Below, one piece after another: positions 26,838 to 35,406 of a stretch of DNA of 64,000 nt. The notes beneath the pieces are model-generated. The model was not told the DNA's origin and made no database searches. It saw only the letters and a program-made list of their open reading frames with translations. Positions within the stretch are counted from its first letter, which is position 1, and each line of letters begins with the position of its first letter. The position numbers were made by a program, and so were the translations under genes. This DNA is from Rhizobiaceae bacterium CPCC 101076 (GTDB lineage: Bacteria; Pseudomonadota; Alphaproteobacteria; Rhizobiales; Methylopilaceae), in NCBI GenBank assembly GCA_003347645.1, contig QDFX01000006.1:124001-188000 (forward strand), written 5' to 3'.

Positions 26838-27746
26838 TCAGCGCTTTCCGAGAATGCGGTCGAGGTCGAGTTTCGACATCACGAACAACGCCAGCCCGCT
26901 GATGATGATCATCAGAAGCACGGCAAGTGCCGAGCCGAGCGGCCAGTTCTGCGAATAGGTGAACGCGATCTCGATATCGTGGGTGATCATAATGACGGAC
27001 TGGCCGCCGAGGATCTTCGCCTCGGCGACCGCGCCGGCCGCCAGAACGAAGGTCAGCAGCATGCCGATCAGGATGCCCGGCATCGCCAGTGGCAGCTCGA
27101 TCTCACGCCAGATCATCAGCCTGCCAGCGCCGAGATCGCGGGCGGCGTCGACGAGGTCGCGCGGCACCATTGCGAGGCCGAGCGTCATCGGAAACAGCAT
27201 GAACGGCAGGTAGACGTAGACCATGCCGAACAGGATGATGCCGGGCGTGAACAGAACCTCCGGGCCGCCTGCCAGGCCAAGTGTCTTCAGCGTTCCGTCG
27301 AGCACGCCGTTCTTGATGAAAAACAGCGTCCAGCCGTAGAGGCGGACGTTCTCCGAAACGAAAAGCGGGAAGACGAAAAGCACGCTGATCAGGCCGGACC
27401 ACTTTCCGAACACGCGGTTGAGGCCATAGGCAATCGGATAGGCCACGAGCGCCAGCAGCACGACGGTGCAGAAGGCGAAAGCCAGCGACCAGGCGAACGA
27501 CATCCAGACAGTGTTGGAGGAGTCGAAGATCGTCGCGAAGTTTTCCAGCGTGAACGAGCGGAACACATCGAAGCTGCGTGGCGTCGCGAACGCATAGGCG
27601 ACCACCGTCAGCAGCGGGGCTATGAAGCCGAGCAGCAGGAACAGGATGACGGGGCTGGCGCAGCGCAGCCCGGCCGGGATCGCGACTGTCCGCTTCGGTG
27701 CCGACTGGCTTTCGGTCCTCGGAGCGGCGAGGGCAACGTCTGCCAT
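26838..27746 (-). CDS. ABC transporter permease, PotB-like
   Basis: 302-residue permease with an EAA loop LVDAARDLGAGRLMIWREIELP near residue 205 and six hydrophobic segments. The ATG at 27746 overlaps the ATPase stop (ATGA), which fixes the start; an upstream extension of the open frame runs through the ATPase gene and is not real. It pairs with the PotC-like permease. Confidence 0.93.
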   Translation of the reverse strand: MADVALAAPRTESQSAPKRTVAIPAGLRCASPVILFLLLGFIAPLLTVVAYAFATPRSFDVFRSFTLENFATIFDSSNTVWMSFAWSLAFAFCTVVLLALVAYPIAYGLNRVFGKWSGLISVLFVFPLFVSENVRLYGWTLFFIKNGVLDGTLKTLGLAGGPEVLFTPGIILFGMVYVYLPFMLFPMTLGLAMVPRDLVDAARDLGAGRLMIWREIELPLAMPGILIGMLLTFVLAAGAVAEAKILGGQSVIMITHDIEIAFTYSQNWPLGSALAVLLMIIISGLALFVMSKLDLDRILGKR

Positions 27747-28867
27747 CAGGCCGCCACCACGATGGCGTCGGTGGCGTCCCAGCCGACGAGCACGGGTGTG
27801 TCCAGCGTGCCCTTCCAGCCATTGCCGCGTGACAGCTCGACCAGCAGCGTCTTGTCCCCGACGCGCACCTGATACTGGATGCGCGAGCCGAGCGAATATT
27901 CGTTGTAGATCGTGCCGTTCATCGCGTTGTCGGCAGCGCCGGGCTTGTCGACGAAACGAAGGAATTCCGGACGCACCACGACCGCGACCTTCGTCGCGTC
28001 GGTGAGAGCGGACGGGAGCTTGAGCTTGATCGGTGCGCCGCCTTCGGCTGCGACCCATTCCCCGGCCGAACTCTTGACCGCCTCGATGACGTTCACCTCG
28101 CCCACAAACTCGGAGACGAAGCGGTCGGCCGGGCGGCTGTATATCTCCTCCGGCGTACCGACCTGGACCAGGCGGCCGGCGCGCATCACGCCGATGCGGT
28201 CGGACATCACCATCGCCTCTTCGAGGGAATGGGTGATGTAGATGAAGGTCTTGCCGGTCTCCTTGTGGAGGTCCTTCAACTCCTTCTCGAGCACCTTCTT
28301 CAGCTTGTAGTCGAGCGCGGACAGCGGCTCGTCGAAGAACAGGACGTCGGGGTCGTAGGCGAAGGCGCGTGCGAGGGCGACACGCTGCTTCTCGCCGCCT
28401 GAGCACTTCATGACATTCTTGCCGTAATAGCTTTCCGGCAGGCGCAGCATGCGCAGCAGTTCGAGAGCGCGCTCCTTGCGCTTGGCCGGAGCGATGTTCT
28501 TCACCTTCAGCGGAAATTCGATGTTTTCGCCGACAGTCTTGTGCGGGAACAGCGCAAGCGACTGGAAGACGAGGCAGGTCGGGCGCTTGTTTGCCGGCAC
28601 GTCGTTGATGAGCTCGCCGCGCAGCGTGATGTTGCCTTCGGAGGGCGCTTCCATGCCTGCCAGCATGCGCAGCAGCGTCGTCTTGCCGGAGCCCGACGGC
28701 CCGACGATCGTCAGGAACTCGCCTTCGACGATATCGAGGTCGATCCGTTCGACCGCGGCGAAATCACCGAAGGTCTTGCGGACGCCTACGAGCTGCAGGA
28801 CAGGGAGGGGCTGGGCGCCGCTCGGCTTCGCGACGTCCGACTGCTCTTTCACCAGGGCCAATCCCAT
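27746..28867 (-). CDS. ABC transporter ATP-binding protein, PotA-like
   Basis: 373-residue ATPase with Walker A GPSGSGKTT, signature CSGGEKQRVALARAF (Cys in place of the usual Leu), Walker B LFFDEPLSALD and switch His YITHSLEEAM, followed by a C-terminal TOBE regulatory domain of about 120 residues. It is separated from the binding-protein gene by a double-dyad repeat and overlaps the PotB-like gene. Confidence 0.93.
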   Translation of the reverse strand: MGLALVKEQSDVAKPSGAQPLPVLQLVGVRKTFGDFAAVERIDLDIVEGEFLTIVGPSGSGKTTLLRMLAGMEAPSEGNITLRGELINDVPANKRPTCLVFQSLALFPHKTVGENIEFPLKVKNIAPAKRKERALELLRMLRLPESYYGKNVMKCSGGEKQRVALARAFAYDPDVLFFDEPLSALDYKLKKVLEKELKDLHKETGKTFIYITHSLEEAMVMSDRIGVMRAGRLVQVGTPEEIYSRPADRFVSEFVGEVNVIEAVKSSAGEWVAAEGGAPIKLKLPSALTDATKVAVVVRPEFLRFVDKPGAADNAMNGTIYNEYSLGSRIQYQVRVGDKTLLVELSRGNGWKGTLDTPVLVGWDATDAIVVAA

Positions 28868-28896
28868 TCCACAAACTCCACATCCACCGGACCCTC

Positions 28897-28968
28897 ATCC
28901 CCGGGCCTGATCCGGGGATCCAGAAGCCTTGCCCTCGAACCCTGGATGGCCGGGTCGAGCCCGGCCAT
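28897..28968. repeat. Double-dyad intergenic repeat inside the pot-type operon
   Basis: Perfect dyads ATCCCCGG-gcctgat-CCGGGGAT (28897-28919) and ATGGCCGGG-tcgag-CCCGGCCAT (28946-28968). It resembles the repeat at 25273 in design and lies between the binding-protein gene and its ATPase, where it can form two stem-loops in the mRNA. Confidence 0.75.
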
Positions 28969-28989
28969 GAGGGAGAAAGGTCCGCCTGT

Positions 28990-30138
28990 TCAGCCGCGCA
29001 GGCGCTTGGCCGCCGTCATGATGTCGAGCGCCTTGTCGTAGTCCGGGACGATGTCGTACTCGGCCGAGCGCGACATTTCCTCTTCGAGGCTGTCGTACTG
29101 GATCGCGTCGAGCTCTTCCTTGGTGAAGAGGTCGAAGCAGGACTTGTTGCCCATCTGGGCGACCGGGTTGAACGTGCCCTCGGCGAAGGCGACGGTGTGC
29201 GCCACCTTCGGGTCCTGGACGTATTTCAGGAACTCGGTCGCGAGCGGCGACAGGTTCGGATTGTTGACGGTCGAGGTGATCTCGATCCAGGAGATGCCGC
29301 CCTTGCCGTCGATCGGTCCCTTGAGCGGCGTCACGGCGCGCATTTCCGGGTAGCCGTCGGCACGGGCCGGGGAGACGGAATAGGTGCCGCCGGTGAGATG
29401 GCAGTCGATCTCGCCCGAGATCAGCGCCTGGTTCATTGTGGCGATGTCGCCGACCATCTTGGCGCCCTTGAAGACGCGCTGGGCCGTCTCGTCGAACTTC
29501 TTCATCTCCTCGGGAGTGTGTTCCTTGAACGGGTTGATGCCCGCGACCATGAAGATGTTGAAGACGTTCCAGTCGTCGGATTCGAGGATGCCGTACTTGC
29601 CGGCGAGCTTCGGATCGTTGAACAGGTCCCAGCCCTGTTCCTCGGCGGTCTTGCGGCTGATCTTCTTGGTGTTGACGACGAAGCTGTAGGGTCCGAACCT
29701 TTGGGCCATGCCGAGCAGGTCCTTGCCGTCGTCGCTCATCGCCCATTTGTAGGGCGCCTTGAACTCCGGCAGCATCTTGTCGAAGAACGGCTCGAACTCG
29801 GCCTTCGGCAGGGGCTTGATGAGACCAGCCGGCGCCATGATCTTGCGCGCCCAGGGATTGTTGACGTTGATCAGGTCCCAGACATTCGTCTCGCCGGCGC
29901 GCAGGCGGTTGATCATGGTTGGGTCGTTGGTCAGGCTCTCTGCCTTCACCGTCGCCTTTTCCGAACCACGGAACGGGTCGAGCACCTGGGCGGAGTTGTA
30001 GCCCTCCCAGCAGAGGATGTTCAGTTCCTTCGCCCGTCCGGCGGCGAAGGCCTTGCCCGCCATGCCGAACGGTCCCACCGCCGCGACCGCGCCGGCACCC
30101 ATGATCTGAAGCAGATTGCGTCTCGAAATCTCGGTCAT
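28990..30138 (-). CDS. ABC transporter substrate-binding protein, spermidine/putrescine (PotD) type
   Basis: 382-residue periplasmic protein with a Tat-like signal (EISRRNLLQIMGAGAVAAVG, ending AFA-AG) and the PotD-family start ELNILCWEGYNSAQVLDPF. ATG 30138 is chosen because the signal peptide begins there; the frame remains open for 20 further codons. It is the first gene of a five-gene minus-strand operon ending in the isochorismatase-family gene. PotD-type proteins also bind betaines, amino acids and phosphonates, so polyamine is not certain. Nested dyads lie 60-100 bp upstream. Confidence 0.92.
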   Translation of the reverse strand: MTEISRRNLLQIMGAGAVAAVGPFGMAGKAFAAGRAKELNILCWEGYNSAQVLDPFRGSEKATVKAESLTNDPTMINRLRAGETNVWDLINVNNPWARKIMAPAGLIKPLPKAEFEPFFDKMLPEFKAPYKWAMSDDGKDLLGMAQRFGPYSFVVNTKKISRKTAEEQGWDLFNDPKLAGKYGILESDDWNVFNIFMVAGINPFKEHTPEEMKKFDETAQRVFKGAKMVGDIATMNQALISGEIDCHLTGGTYSVSPARADGYPEMRAVTPLKGPIDGKGGISWIEITSTVNNPNLSPLATEFLKYVQDPKVAHTVAFAEGTFNPVAQMGNKSCFDLFTKEELDAIQYDSLEEEMSRSAEYDIVPDYDKALDIMTAAKRLRG

Positions 30139-30463
30139 CGCTCTGTCCCCGTCGCCCGTCAGCGGGCAGAAGCGTGAGCGCGCCGTCGCGCCCAGCAATG
30201 TTGGAAGTCTGACCTCATGATGTGAGGTTTACAACATTTTTCTGATGCGACATTCTGCATGAGAAAACCGTCCAACGCGGTTTCAGGCATTCGTATTGCG
30301 TCGATCATGCCAGTTCCGGATTTCTCTACGCCGTGGGAATTTCAAGCGGATAGGTTTGCTTTGCCTCTAGGCAGGCAGCGCCAAGGGTTGCTGCTTTTCT
30401 AGTCAGAGGCGGTTCGAGCCTATCTGTGGCGTCCAACATCGAGTGATCAAAAGAGAGGCAAAA
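30139..30463. other. Divergent intergenic region between the pot-type operon and the SDR gene
   Basis: 325 bp without a gene. It holds the nested dyad at 30198-30237, a perfect TGCCT-CT-AGGCA palindrome at 30362-30373 and a CCAACAT half-motif at 30433-30439. No clear sigma-70 promoter was recognised by eye. The region presumably carries promoters for both divergent transcripts. Confidence 0.6.
30198..30237. promoter_or_regulatory. Nested operator candidate upstream of the PotD-like gene
   Basis: ATGTTG (30198-30203) and CAACAT (30232-30237) bracket a perfect inner dyad ACCTCA-tgatg-TGAGGT (30212-30228). The ATGTTGGAAG stretch recurs at 33780, upstream of the kinase gene, suggesting one regulator for both units. 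Confidence 0.5.
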
Positions 30464-31240
30464 ATGTTGAAGTCGCTACAGGGCCGGACCGTCATCGTGA
30501 CCGGCGGCAGCAAGGGTATCGGCCGCGGAATCGCCAAACGCTTCGGTCTGGCCGGGCTCAATGTGCTCGTCGTCTCGCGCAATCTCCAAGAGGCTCAAAA
30601 GGTCGCGGCCGAGATCGGACCGCATGCATCGGGTTTTGCGGGCGACGTTTCGACCGCCGAAGCGTGCGAGGCGATGGCCGCCGCTGCGCTCGATCGCTAC
30701 GGCTCGATCGACGTGCTTTGCGCCAATGCCGGCATCTTCCCGGCGGCAAAGCTGGGCGACATGACGGTCGCCGATTTCGACCACGTCATAGGCACCAATC
30801 TCCGCAGCACCTTCCTGACCGTTTCGGCCGTCCTGCCGGCGATGAAGGCCAAGGGAATGGGCCGCATCGTTCTCACATCCTCGATCACCGGTCCGATCAC
30901 CGGCTATCCCGGCTGGTCGCACTACGGAGCGAGCAAGGCTGGCCAGCTCGGCTTCATGCGGACCGCCGCGATCGAGCTCGCGCCGTTCAACATCACCGTC
31001 AACGCGGTCATGCCCGGCAACATCATGACCGAGGGCATGGAAGGGATGGGCAGCGAATATATCGAGAAGACCGCCGCCTCGATCCCGATGAAGCGGCTCG
31101 GCGTCGTCGACGATATCGCCAATGCGGCGCTCTATTTCGCGTCGGAGGAGGCGAACTACGTCACCGGCCAGACCATCGTCGTGGACGGCGGTCAGGTGCT
31201 GCCGGAAAATCCGGGTGCCATGGAGGCGATGGAGGGGTGA
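30464..31240 (+). CDS. Short-chain dehydrogenase/reductase (FabG-like SDR)
   Basis: 258-residue NAD(P)-dependent oxidoreductase of the classical SDR family. Cofactor motif TGGSKGIG (13-20), structural CANAG near 86-90, and the catalytic S140, Y154 and K158 (TSSITG, HYGASK) are present, as is the C-terminal TGQTIVVDGGQ. ATG 30464 has GAGAGG upstream. It is divergent from the PotD-like gene and likely oxidises or reduces a hydroxy/keto intermediate of the same pathway; many such genes are annotated 3-oxoacyl-ACP reductase without evidence for that reaction. Confidence 0.9.
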   Translation: MLKSLQGRTVIVTGGSKGIGRGIAKRFGLAGLNVLVVSRNLQEAQKVAAEIGPHASGFAGDVSTAEACEAMAAAALDRYGSIDVLCANAGIFPAAKLGDMTVADFDHVIGTNLRSTFLTVSAVLPAMKAKGMGRIVLTSSITGPITGYPGWSHYGASKAGQLGFMRTAAIELAPFNITVNAVMPGNIMTEGMEGMGSEYIEKTAASIPMKRLGVVDDIANAALYFASEEANYVTGQTIVVDGGQVLPENPGAMEAMEG

Positions 31241-31246
31241 CATCGT

Positions 31247-31390
31247 TCCCCGGACCGCGTGCAGCGCAGCTGCATCGCGTGATCCGGGGCCCGGCGCTCA
31301 TGTGCGCCGCAGGCGCTCTATGGTTTTCGAGCTTCGCGAGTATGCGCTGGGTCCCGGATCGGCGCTGCGCTTCACGCAGCTTATCCGGGA
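31247..31390. repeat. Intergenic dyad repeat between convergent genes
   Basis: CCCCGGA and TCCGGGG arms (31248-31289) are followed by TCCCGGAT (31352-31359) and ATCCGGGA (31383-31390), each enclosing GC-rich loops with their own partial pairing. This layout is common in Bradyrhizobium-like genomes and may terminate both converging genes. Confidence 0.65.
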
Positions 31391-31405
31391 CACCTATGCC
31401 GATGG

Positions 31406-32737
31406 CTAGTTCCGCGCCTCGCCCAGCACGTCCGTCAGCACGTCGAAGAACAGGTCCGCGTTCTCGCGGCTGAAGCAGAGCGGCGGGCGGATCTTCAGCG
31501 TGTTGCCGTAGAAGCCGGCCGCGCCGATGAGGACGCCGCGTTCCTTCATCCCGTTGATGACGAAGGTCGCCATGGCGGTGTCGGGTTCGCGGGTCTCTTC
31601 GTCGTTGAACTCAAGCCCGGTGAAGAGTCCGGCACCCCGGACATCCCCGATCACCGGAAAGCGGTTCGAGAGTTCGCGCAGGCCTGTCCGAAAATAGGTG
31701 CCGACCTCGTCCGCGTTCCTGATCAAGCCTTCGCCCTCGATCACGTCGAGGACCGCGAGACCAGCCGCCGCCGCAACGGGATTGCCGCCGAACGTGTTGA
31801 AATAGCCGGTGCCCTCGCAGAACGGTTCCAGCAGGTCCGGGCGCGTCACCATCCCGCCCATCGGAAAACCGTTCCCCATCGGCTTGCCCATGGTGACGAT
31901 ATCCGGCTCCACGCCGTGACGCTCGAAGCCCCACATCGCCCCGGTACGACCGAACCCTGGCTGTACCTCGTCCGAAATGAACATGCCGCCGGCCGCATGG
32001 ACCACGTCCACGGCCGCTTTCAGGAAGCCCGCCGGGTCGGCATAGATGCCGTCGCTGGAGAAGATCGAATCGACGAGAAAGCCGGCGAATTTGACGCCGT
32101 TCGATTCAAGATCGGCGATGGCCGCCTTGACGCTGGCCGCGAACACCTGGCCGACATCCTCGCCCGAAACCGGGCTCAGCGGCGCCGGCACCGTCCGGAC
32201 ATGGCGCGGCACGACACGGCTCTTGTAGGAGGACGGCGAGACATCCATCACCGCCGACGTGTTGCCATGATAGGCCGTCTCGGTGACGATGAAGCCTTCG
32301 CCTCCGGTCGCGATCTTGGCCACGCGGAGCGCGAGATCGTTGCTCTCGCTGCCCGTGCAGGTGAACACGACGTTGGACAGCCGCTCCGGGAAGGTCGCGA
32401 GCAGCCGCTCGGCGTAGGTGTGGATGTTGTCGTAGAGATAGCGGGTGTGGATGTTCAGCGTGCCGACCTGCTCTGCGATCGCGCGGGCGACGTGCGGGTG
32501 GCAATGCCCGACTGACGGGACGTTGTTGTAGACGTCGAGAAAGCGCCGGCCCTCGCTGTCGTACATCCAGACGCCGTCGGCGCGGACCATTTTGATCGGC
32601 TCGGAGTAGAACAGGACCGAGGACGCGCCGAAGGTTGCCTGGCGCCGTTTGACGAGCGAGGCGACCTCCGCTCGGAGGCCGTTCGCCTGATCCGCGTCGA
32701 AGCGATTCAGCGCGAGGATCTGTTTTCCCTGACCCAT
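31406..32737 (-). CDS. Class III aminotransferase-fold PLP enzyme (aminotransferase or amine phospho-lyase)
   Basis: 443-residue fold-type I PLP enzyme. The PLP phosphate-binding and Asp segment FISDEVQPGFGRTG and the Schiff-base lysine in DIVTMGKPMGNGFPMGG are clear. In the class III family, members adjacent to small-molecule kinases act as phospho-lyases on phosphoethanolamine or phosphohydroxylysine. Here the upstream neighbour 16 bp away is an APH-type kinase on the same strand, so a kinase and phospho-lyase pair is a real possibility, an omega-transaminase the alternative. Confidence 0.9.
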   Translation of the reverse strand: MGQGKQILALNRFDADQANGLRAEVASLVKRRQATFGASSVLFYSEPIKMVRADGVWMYDSEGRRFLDVYNNVPSVGHCHPHVARAIAEQVGTLNIHTRYLYDNIHTYAERLLATFPERLSNVVFTCTGSESNDLALRVAKIATGGEGFIVTETAYHGNTSAVMDVSPSSYKSRVVPRHVRTVPAPLSPVSGEDVGQVFAASVKAAIADLESNGVKFAGFLVDSIFSSDGIYADPAGFLKAAVDVVHAAGGMFISDEVQPGFGRTGAMWGFERHGVEPDIVTMGKPMGNGFPMGGMVTRPDLLEPFCEGTGYFNTFGGNPVAAAAGLAVLDVIEGEGLIRNADEVGTYFRTGLRELSNRFPVIGDVRGAGLFTGLEFNDEETREPDTAMATFVINGMKERGVLIGAAGFYGNTLKIRPPLCFSRENADLFFDVLTDVLGEARN

Positions 32738-32753
32738 GTTTTCTCCCGGCCGG

Positions 32754-33743
32754 TCAGCCGTTCTTCGTCAGATAGGATTCGGCGAGCGCGACGGAACCCT
32801 CGGTGTAGGGCACGCCCATGGACTGCGCGGTCGGAGTTTCCGAATGCGATGCGATCCAGGCGGTAAGCTGCAGGCGCCGGAGCATCAGGAACATCGGCAG
32901 CGTCGCTTCATCTTCCCTGGAGAGCGGCACGTAATCGCGATAGCCGTCGACCCAGGCCGACATCAGTTCGGGAATGAACGGCTCGCTTTCGAGGAAACTG
33001 ACAGAGGCCGCGAAGTCGTAGGCGAACCAGCTCGTGCCGCAATCGTCGAAGTCGATGACGCCGAGGCGGTCGCCGTCGACCAGCAGGTTGGCGGGCCGCA
33101 TGTCGCAATGGACGAGGCCGTATTTGTCGTCGCTTGAGCCGTAGGCGGCGGTCTGGCGTTCCAGAAGGGCGGCGGCGCGCTCCAGGATCGCGCGGCCTCC
33201 GGCGTCAAGGCCTAGCCCATCGCGCCAGTCGCCCCAATGGGCGCGGGAGCCGATGATCGTGTCGAAGTTCCAATTCTTCCGGGCGAATCCCGTCGGCTTC
33301 GCCCAGCCGCGACTGTGTGTATGAAGCCGGGCATTGATGGCGCCGAGCACGCCGTACCATTTCACCAGATCGTCGGAGGTGTCCGGTTCCTTGCCGCTCA
33401 TATGCTCGAAGGCGACGACATAGCGGCGATGGCCGGAATCATCGAATGCACAGAGGAGTTCGCCGTCCTTGGCCGGAATCGGGCGAGGGGTCTCCACGAC
33501 GCCATCCTCGCGCAACGCGGAGATCCAATTCAGCTCCGAGACGATCTCGTCGCGCGTGTGATAGTCTGGACGATGGACGCGCAGGATGACGCGACGGCCA
33601 TTGGCCTCATCCTCCGCGACATAGGTCGCGTTCTCGGAGATCGTCAGCAACGACAGCGGCGCCGACGACGGCAGCCGCCAGTTCGGCAGAGCGGACCGGA
33701 GACCGGTCTCCAGCCGCTGCAGGAACGCATCTTCATAGAGCAT
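32754..33743 (-). CDS. APH/choline-kinase-family phosphotransferase
   Basis: 329-residue small-molecule kinase. Brenner-type catalytic loop HCDMRPANLL and metal motif VIDFDDCG are intact, as expected for an active ATP-dependent kinase of an amino alcohol, homoserine or hydroxylysine-like substrate. The ATG has a GAGGGG ribosome site. It precedes the class III PLP enzyme, and two TGTTG...CAACA dyads lie just upstream. The pairing resembles eukaryotic hydroxylysine kinase with phosphohydroxylysine phospho-lyase (established for those families; inferred here). Confidence 0.9.
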   Translation of the reverse strand: MLYEDAFLQRLETGLRSALPNWRLPSSAPLSLLTISENATYVAEDEANGRRVILRVHRPDYHTRDEIVSELNWISALREDGVVETPRPIPAKDGELLCAFDDSGHRRYVVAFEHMSGKEPDTSDDLVKWYGVLGAINARLHTHSRGWAKPTGFARKNWNFDTIIGSRAHWGDWRDGLGLDAGGRAILERAAALLERQTAAYGSSDDKYGLVHCDMRPANLLVDGDRLGVIDFDDCGTSWFAYDFAASVSFLESEPFIPELMSAWVDGYRDYVPLSREDEATLPMFLMLRRLQLTAWIASHSETPTAQSMGVPYTEGSVALAESYLTKNG

Positions 33744-33758
33744 GATCAGCCCCTCTTA

Positions 33759-33775
33759 TGTTGGAGACTGCAACA
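33759..33775. promoter_or_regulatory. Operator candidate upstream of the kinase gene (site 1)
   Basis: TGTTG-gagactg-CAACA dyad ending 16-32 bp upstream of the kinase start codon. Confidence 0.5.
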
Positions 33776-33780
33776 AACGA

Positions 33781-33796
33781 TGTTGGAAGCGCAACA
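33781..33796. promoter_or_regulatory. Operator candidate upstream of the kinase gene (site 2)
   Basis: TGTTG-gaagcg-CAACA dyad, extending to ATGTTG/CAACAT with its flanks. Its ATGTTGGAAG left half is identical to the one at 30198. Two adjacent dyads 22 bp apart (two helical turns) suggest cooperative dimers. Confidence 0.5.
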
Positions 33797-33817
33797 TTAA
33801 AGATGCGCAGGTGCCGC

Positions 33818-34705
33818 TTATCCCGAGTGCTTCGCGAGAAAGTCGAGCAGCGCAGGATAATAAGCCGCAGGCTCCTCGTAGAACGGCATGTGGCTCGAAT
33901 TCTGGAAGACATGCAGCACGGCGTCGGGGAGGCCGCGCTTCATCTGATAGGCGCAGACCGGCGTGATCTCATCGTGCAATCCGACCGTGATGAGGGAGGG
34001 GACGGTGATGCGATGGAGATCGCCGCTGCGGTCCCAGTCCTTGAGATTGCCGATATAGAGAAATTCGTTCGGCCCCTGCATCGTGCCATAGGGACCCATG
34101 TTCCAGTCGCCCAGCGACCGGTTCAGCGGGGCCGGCCATTCCTGCAGCCGGCAGACATGGCGATAGTTCAGAACCGTGATCGCCGCCTGATATTCCGGAT
34201 GATCCAGCGTGCCCGCCGCTTCATGGGCCAGCATCATCGCAACGGTCTCGGAGCCGAGAGCGCTGCGCAGCCTCTCAAGCTCCCGTGCGAGAAGCGGCAG
34301 GTCGGCGGCGGTGTCCTCGAGGATCAGCGTTTTAAGCGCGTCCGGGTAGGCGAGGGCATATTCGATGGCGAGCCAGCCGCCCCAGGAATGGCCGAGCAGA
34401 TGGACCTTGCCGAGGCCGAGCGCCTTGCGGACGGTCTCGGTTTCCTCGACGTACCGCGAGATGGTCCATAGGGCAGGGTCTGCCGGTCGGCTCGAAGCGC
34501 CGGTGCCGAGCTGGTCGAAGGCGACGACGCGGTAGCCCTGGTCGATCAGGCAGGAATGCGCATCCCGAAGATAATCGCACGGCAGCCCCGGTCCGCCGTT
34601 CAGGCAGAAGACCACTTCGTCCCCGGTGCCGAAACTGTAAGCGACGACCTCATACTCGCCGACTGCAATCCGGACGGTCTGATCCGGGGCCATATCTCGC
34701 CACAT
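33818..34705 (-). CDS. Alpha/beta hydrolase, proline-iminopeptidase-like
   Basis: 295-residue S33-type hydrolase. Oxyanion-hole loop LNGGPGLPCDYL near residue 35, nucleophile elbow GHSWGGW near residue 105, a helical lid in the middle and the C-terminal catalytic His in NSSHMPFYE are present. The ATG at 34705 follows GAGGAG. It lies upstream of the kinase gene in the same direction, but the two dyads in the 74-bp gap suggest that the kinase has its own promoter. Substrate may be an N-terminal proline peptide or a related amide or ester. Confidence 0.88.
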   Translation of the reverse strand: MWRDMAPDQTVRIAVGEYEVVAYSFGTGDEVVFCLNGGPGLPCDYLRDAHSCLIDQGYRVVAFDQLGTGASSRPADPALWTISRYVEETETVRKALGLGKVHLLGHSWGGWLAIEYALAYPDALKTLILEDTAADLPLLARELERLRSALGSETVAMMLAHEAAGTLDHPEYQAAITVLNYRHVCRLQEWPAPLNRSLGDWNMGPYGTMQGPNEFLYIGNLKDWDRSGDLHRITVPSLITVGLHDEITPVCAYQMKRGLPDAVLHVFQNSSHMPFYEEPAAYYPALLDFLAKHSG

Positions 34706-34854
34706 CGAAATGCTCCTCTGGTGAGGGCGCTTCGCAGCAAAAACCGCACCATTGGGCAGAGGGCGATGTGATGATCGAAGGCGGCGGAGACGGAGGGAAT
34801 TCCGTCGAACTCGTCAGAATCGCAGCGGATTCCTCGGACCTTGGGCGTGCCGTG

Positions 34855-35406
34855 TTAAATCGCGGCGCTGGCGGCCAGCCAATGATGGAAGCTTCCGGCC
34901 ATGCTGCGGAACACCGCGACCTCGAACGCGCCTTCGTCCGTCTGCCAGAGCATGCAGCCGATATGGGCGATGACGGTGACGGCAGCTTTCTCCGGTCTGA
35001 AGACGGACGGATGCAGATCGATCGGCACGCCTTTCTGAAGCAGGGTGCGGGCCTTTGGTCCTGACAGGCGGAGCACGGCATAGCCGGACGACTGGTCGGA
35101 GACCGAGGCCAATCCCTCCAGGTCATTCGCGAGCATCGAGGTAAAGCCGGACGATGAGGATCCGGCGGCGAGCCAGACGCCGGGGCCGATGCCGATGAAA
35201 GCGAGGTCGTCCGTTCCGGCACGGGACGGCGAGGCCGGTAGGTTGATGCCGTAGAGGCTGCGGACCCTCTTTACCAAGGCCGCCGACTGATCCTTCCGGA
35301 TCATGACGGTCGCAAGGCCGATGCCGGAACGTTCCTCGATCGTGAGGCCGTCACTGATCGGGAAAGCCGTCTCGAAAGCGGGCAGGGGCGCGAAAAGCTC
35401 AGACAT
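34855..35406 (-). CDS. soxG: Sarcosine-oxidase-type heterotetramer, gamma subunit (possible N-methylglutamate dehydrogenase subunit MgdD)
   Basis: 183-residue protein of the SoxG family, related to the folate-binding T-protein fold (GYAVLRLSGPKARTLLQKGVPIDLHPS). It starts at ATG 35406, overlapping the alpha-subunit stop by 8 bp. The last gene of the soxBDAG order. In heterotetrameric sarcosine oxidase and in N-methylglutamate dehydrogenase the gamma subunit is structural. Confidence 0.9.
   Translation of the reverse strand: MSELFAPLPAFETAFPISDGLTIEERSGIGLATVMIRKDQSAALVKRVRSLYGINLPASPSRAGTDDLAFIGIGPGVWLAAGSSSSGFTSMLANDLEGLASVSDQSSGYAVLRLSGPKARTLLQKGVPIDLHPSVFRPEKAAVTVIAHIGCMLWQTDEGAFEVAVFRSMAGSFHHWLAASAAI

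Noticed and set aside
26838-28406. Long form of the PotB-like permease extending through the ATPase gene
   Set aside because: The first 220 codons are an out-of-frame reading of the ATPase. The conserved start at 27746 overlaps the ATPase stop.
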